The notes under the pieces are model-generated. The model worked only from the letters and a program-made list of their open reading frames with translations, searched no databases and was not told the DNA's origin. A stretch of DNA of 64,000 nucleotides from an uncultured Dorea sp. (GTDB lineage: Bacteria; Bacillota; Clostridia; Lachnospirales; Lachnospiraceae): the NCBI GenBank assembly GCA_910585725.1, contig CAJUFA010000001.1, positions 72,991 to 136,990 of the forward strand. Direction: 5' to 3'. Both the position numbers and the translations under genes were made by a program. Shown here one piece after another: positions 62,775-64,000 of the stretch. Positions within the stretch are counted from its first letter, which is position 1. Each line of letters starts with the position of its first letter.

Positions 62775-64000
62775 ATGAAAAGAAGATTTAGATTATTAGG
62801 CTCCTTACTGTTAGCGTGCAGTATGTGCCTTAGTACCCCTGCAGTCGCGTTTGCAGAAGAGGGGATTGCGGCAGAGGCTGCAATAGACGCAGACGTACAG
62901 GCCGCAGAAGATGAGGAAATTATCCCGGAAGAAGAAGACGCGGCGAAAGATATAACGGAAGAAACGGAAGCCGCAGAAAGTACGGCTATCTCGGAAGAAG
63001 AAGCTCTCTTAGACGAGGAAAGCTCGGCAGAACTCCTGCCGCTTATGGAAACGGAAGAAGATCTGGAATACTGTCCGGAACCCTTGGCCGTGGAACCTGC
63101 AGAGGATCAGAACGCAGATACGGAACAGATGTATGCAATGCCGGGTTCCTGTTCCAACGAGGAGTGGGAGATGCTGCGCCTGGTTAACAAGGAACGACTG
63201 TCAAAAGGCTTACAGCCCTTATCGACCTTCGACGACCTGCAGGCATCCTGCGATATCAGAGAACCTGAGATTGCACAGCTTTTCAGTCATACCCGTCCGG
63301 ACGGTTCCGCTTGCTATACGGCGTTGACAGGAACAGCCAAAGATTACGGAATAGCGGGTGAAAATATCGCTGCAGGTAATCGCGCGCCGGCGGCTACATT
63401 TGAACAGTGGATGAACAGCACCGGACATCGGGAAAATATGCTGCGGGATGGTTTTTCTCATATGGGCGTGGGTTACCGACATGTTCCTACGGCGCTCTAC
63501 AGATATTATTGGGTGCAGATGTTCCTTGGCGGATGTACTCCTACAGACATCAAGGTGCAGAATACCTCCGACTCAACCGAACTTACAGGCAGCTACGGAG
63601 CCTCCATTGATTCTATGGAACTGGTATTAGAAGTTACCTGCGATCATGGCACCAGCTATCTTCCATTGATGAAGGAAATGTGCAGCGGATACGACGCGGA
63701 GAAGGTTGGAGAACAGCAGCGTATTAAGGTAACCTATGCCGGAGTGAGTACATATTTTAATCTAAAGATCCCGACAGCAGTTACTTATCGGACGCACGTG
63801 CAGACCCACGGATGGCTTAAGTGGACAAGTAACGGAAAAGAGAATGGAACAACCGGAGAGTCGAAGCGACTGGAAGCTATCGAGATCAAACTAGAAGGAC
63901 AACCGGTAGACGGGGATATCGAATACCGCACCCATGTACAGACCTATGGATGGAGAGGCTGGAGCAAAAACGGCGCTAAGAGCGGAACAGAAGGAGAGTC
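62775..64000 (+). CDS. Secreted CAP-domain protein with ChW repeats, 3' end outside the window
   Basis: At least 408 residues; the frame is open to the end of the window. A signal peptide (~1-27, ending AVAFA) and an acidic Glu/Ala-rich stretch (~28-115) lead to a CAP/SCP domain (~122-255) with FSHTRPDG, GENIAAG and the HRENML motif. A beta-rich region follows, then at least two ChW repeats (HVQTHGWLKW ~340, HVQTYGWRGW ~386). CAP proteins of this kind are exported and of unknown action; ChW repeats bind surface or host molecules. AGGAAG lies 8 bases before the ATG. Confidence 0.9.
   Translation, partial: MKRRFRLLGSLLLACSMCLSTPAVAFAEEGIAAEAAIDADVQAAEDEEIIPEEEDAAKDITEETEAAESTAISEEEALLDEESSAELLPLMETEEDLEYCPEPLAVEPAEDQNADTEQMYAMPGSCSNEEWEMLRLVNKERLSKGLQPLSTFDDLQASCDIREPEIAQLFSHTRPDGSACYTALTGTAKDYGIAGENIAAGNRAPAATFEQWMNSTGHRENMLRDGFSHMGVGYRHVPTALYRYYWVQMFLGGCTPTDIKVQNTSDSTELTGSYGASIDSMELVLEVTCDHGTSYLPLMKEMCSGYDAEKVGEQQRIKVTYAGVSTYFNLKIPTAVTYRTHVQTHGWLKWTSNGKENGTTGESKRLEAIEIKLEGQPVDGDIEYRTHVQTYGWRGWSKNGAKSGTEGE

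Noticed and set aside
1..64000. Prophage, insertion sequence, CRISPR array or rRNA
   Set aside because: I saw no transposase, integrase, phage structural gene, spaced repeat array or rRNA sequence.

Overview
The window looks like chromosomal DNA of a motile, anaerobic gut-type member of the Clostridia, most likely Lachnospiraceae. The evidence is Gram-positive Shine-Dalgarno sites (GGAGG) before nearly every gene, frequent TTG and GTG starts, DUF5685, DUF6512 and DUF951 proteins, a class B sortase, a ChW-repeat secreted protein, and a Firmicutes-style fla/che operon (FliY, CheC, CheD, CheV, FlbD, TIGR02530). I see no insertion sequence, prophage, CRISPR array or rRNA. The assignment is inference from gene content.

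Bases 1-21800 hold housekeeping and small accessory units: a truncated YitT permease; an HD-GYP c-di-GMP phosphodiesterase; a phospho-sugar mutase; an N-acetylhexosamine-type kinase and nucleotidyltransferase pair next to nagB; the rpsF-ssb-rpsR operon; a cysteine desulfidase, sortase B and DUF951 group; a zinc-ribbon, DUF5685, DnaJ and flavodoxin group; an orphan protein like the N-terminal domain of D-proline reductase PrdA, behind a structured RNA leader; a DUF885 metallopeptidase; an operon of an FtsE-like ATPase, a nucleotidyltransferase with an apparent AUU start, and a chemoreceptor; and a C39-like peptidase.

Bases 21868-59606 are a motility island. fliD-fliS-fliT-like are transcribed leftward. 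A divergent pair encodes a ParA ATPase and a protein with a long acidic disordered region and a C-terminal ComFB domain. A leftward operon of about 29 kb follows, from a promoter near 56.4 kb: flgB-fliE-fliF-fliG-fliH-fliI-fliJ-fliK-flgD-TIGR02530-flgE-flbD-motA-motB-fliM-cheY-flgC-fliY-fliO-fliP-fliQ-fliR-flhB-flhA-fliA-flgF-flgG-cheC-cheD-cheV, an EAL/HDOD protein, a SprA-like HExxH protein and a chemoreceptor. Compared with the usual Firmicutes order, flgC has moved next to cheY, fliL is missing between motB and fliM, and flhF/flhG are missing between flhA and fliA. A lytic transglycosylase and another chemoreceptor flank the operon head.

Bases 59.7-64 kb hold a glycosyltransferase-TPR protein, a tRNA-Ala(CGC), a DUF6512 membrane protein and the start of a secreted CAP-domain/ChW protein that runs off the window.

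The strongest candidates for something undescribed are the ParA-ComFB pair in a flagellar island without flhF/flhG; a complete tiny transcription unit for a 22-residue CxxC peptide (4309-4377); the promoter and folded leader before the PrdA-like gene (14629-14747); and the AUU start at 20146. Functions are inferred from sequence read by eye; no database search was run.
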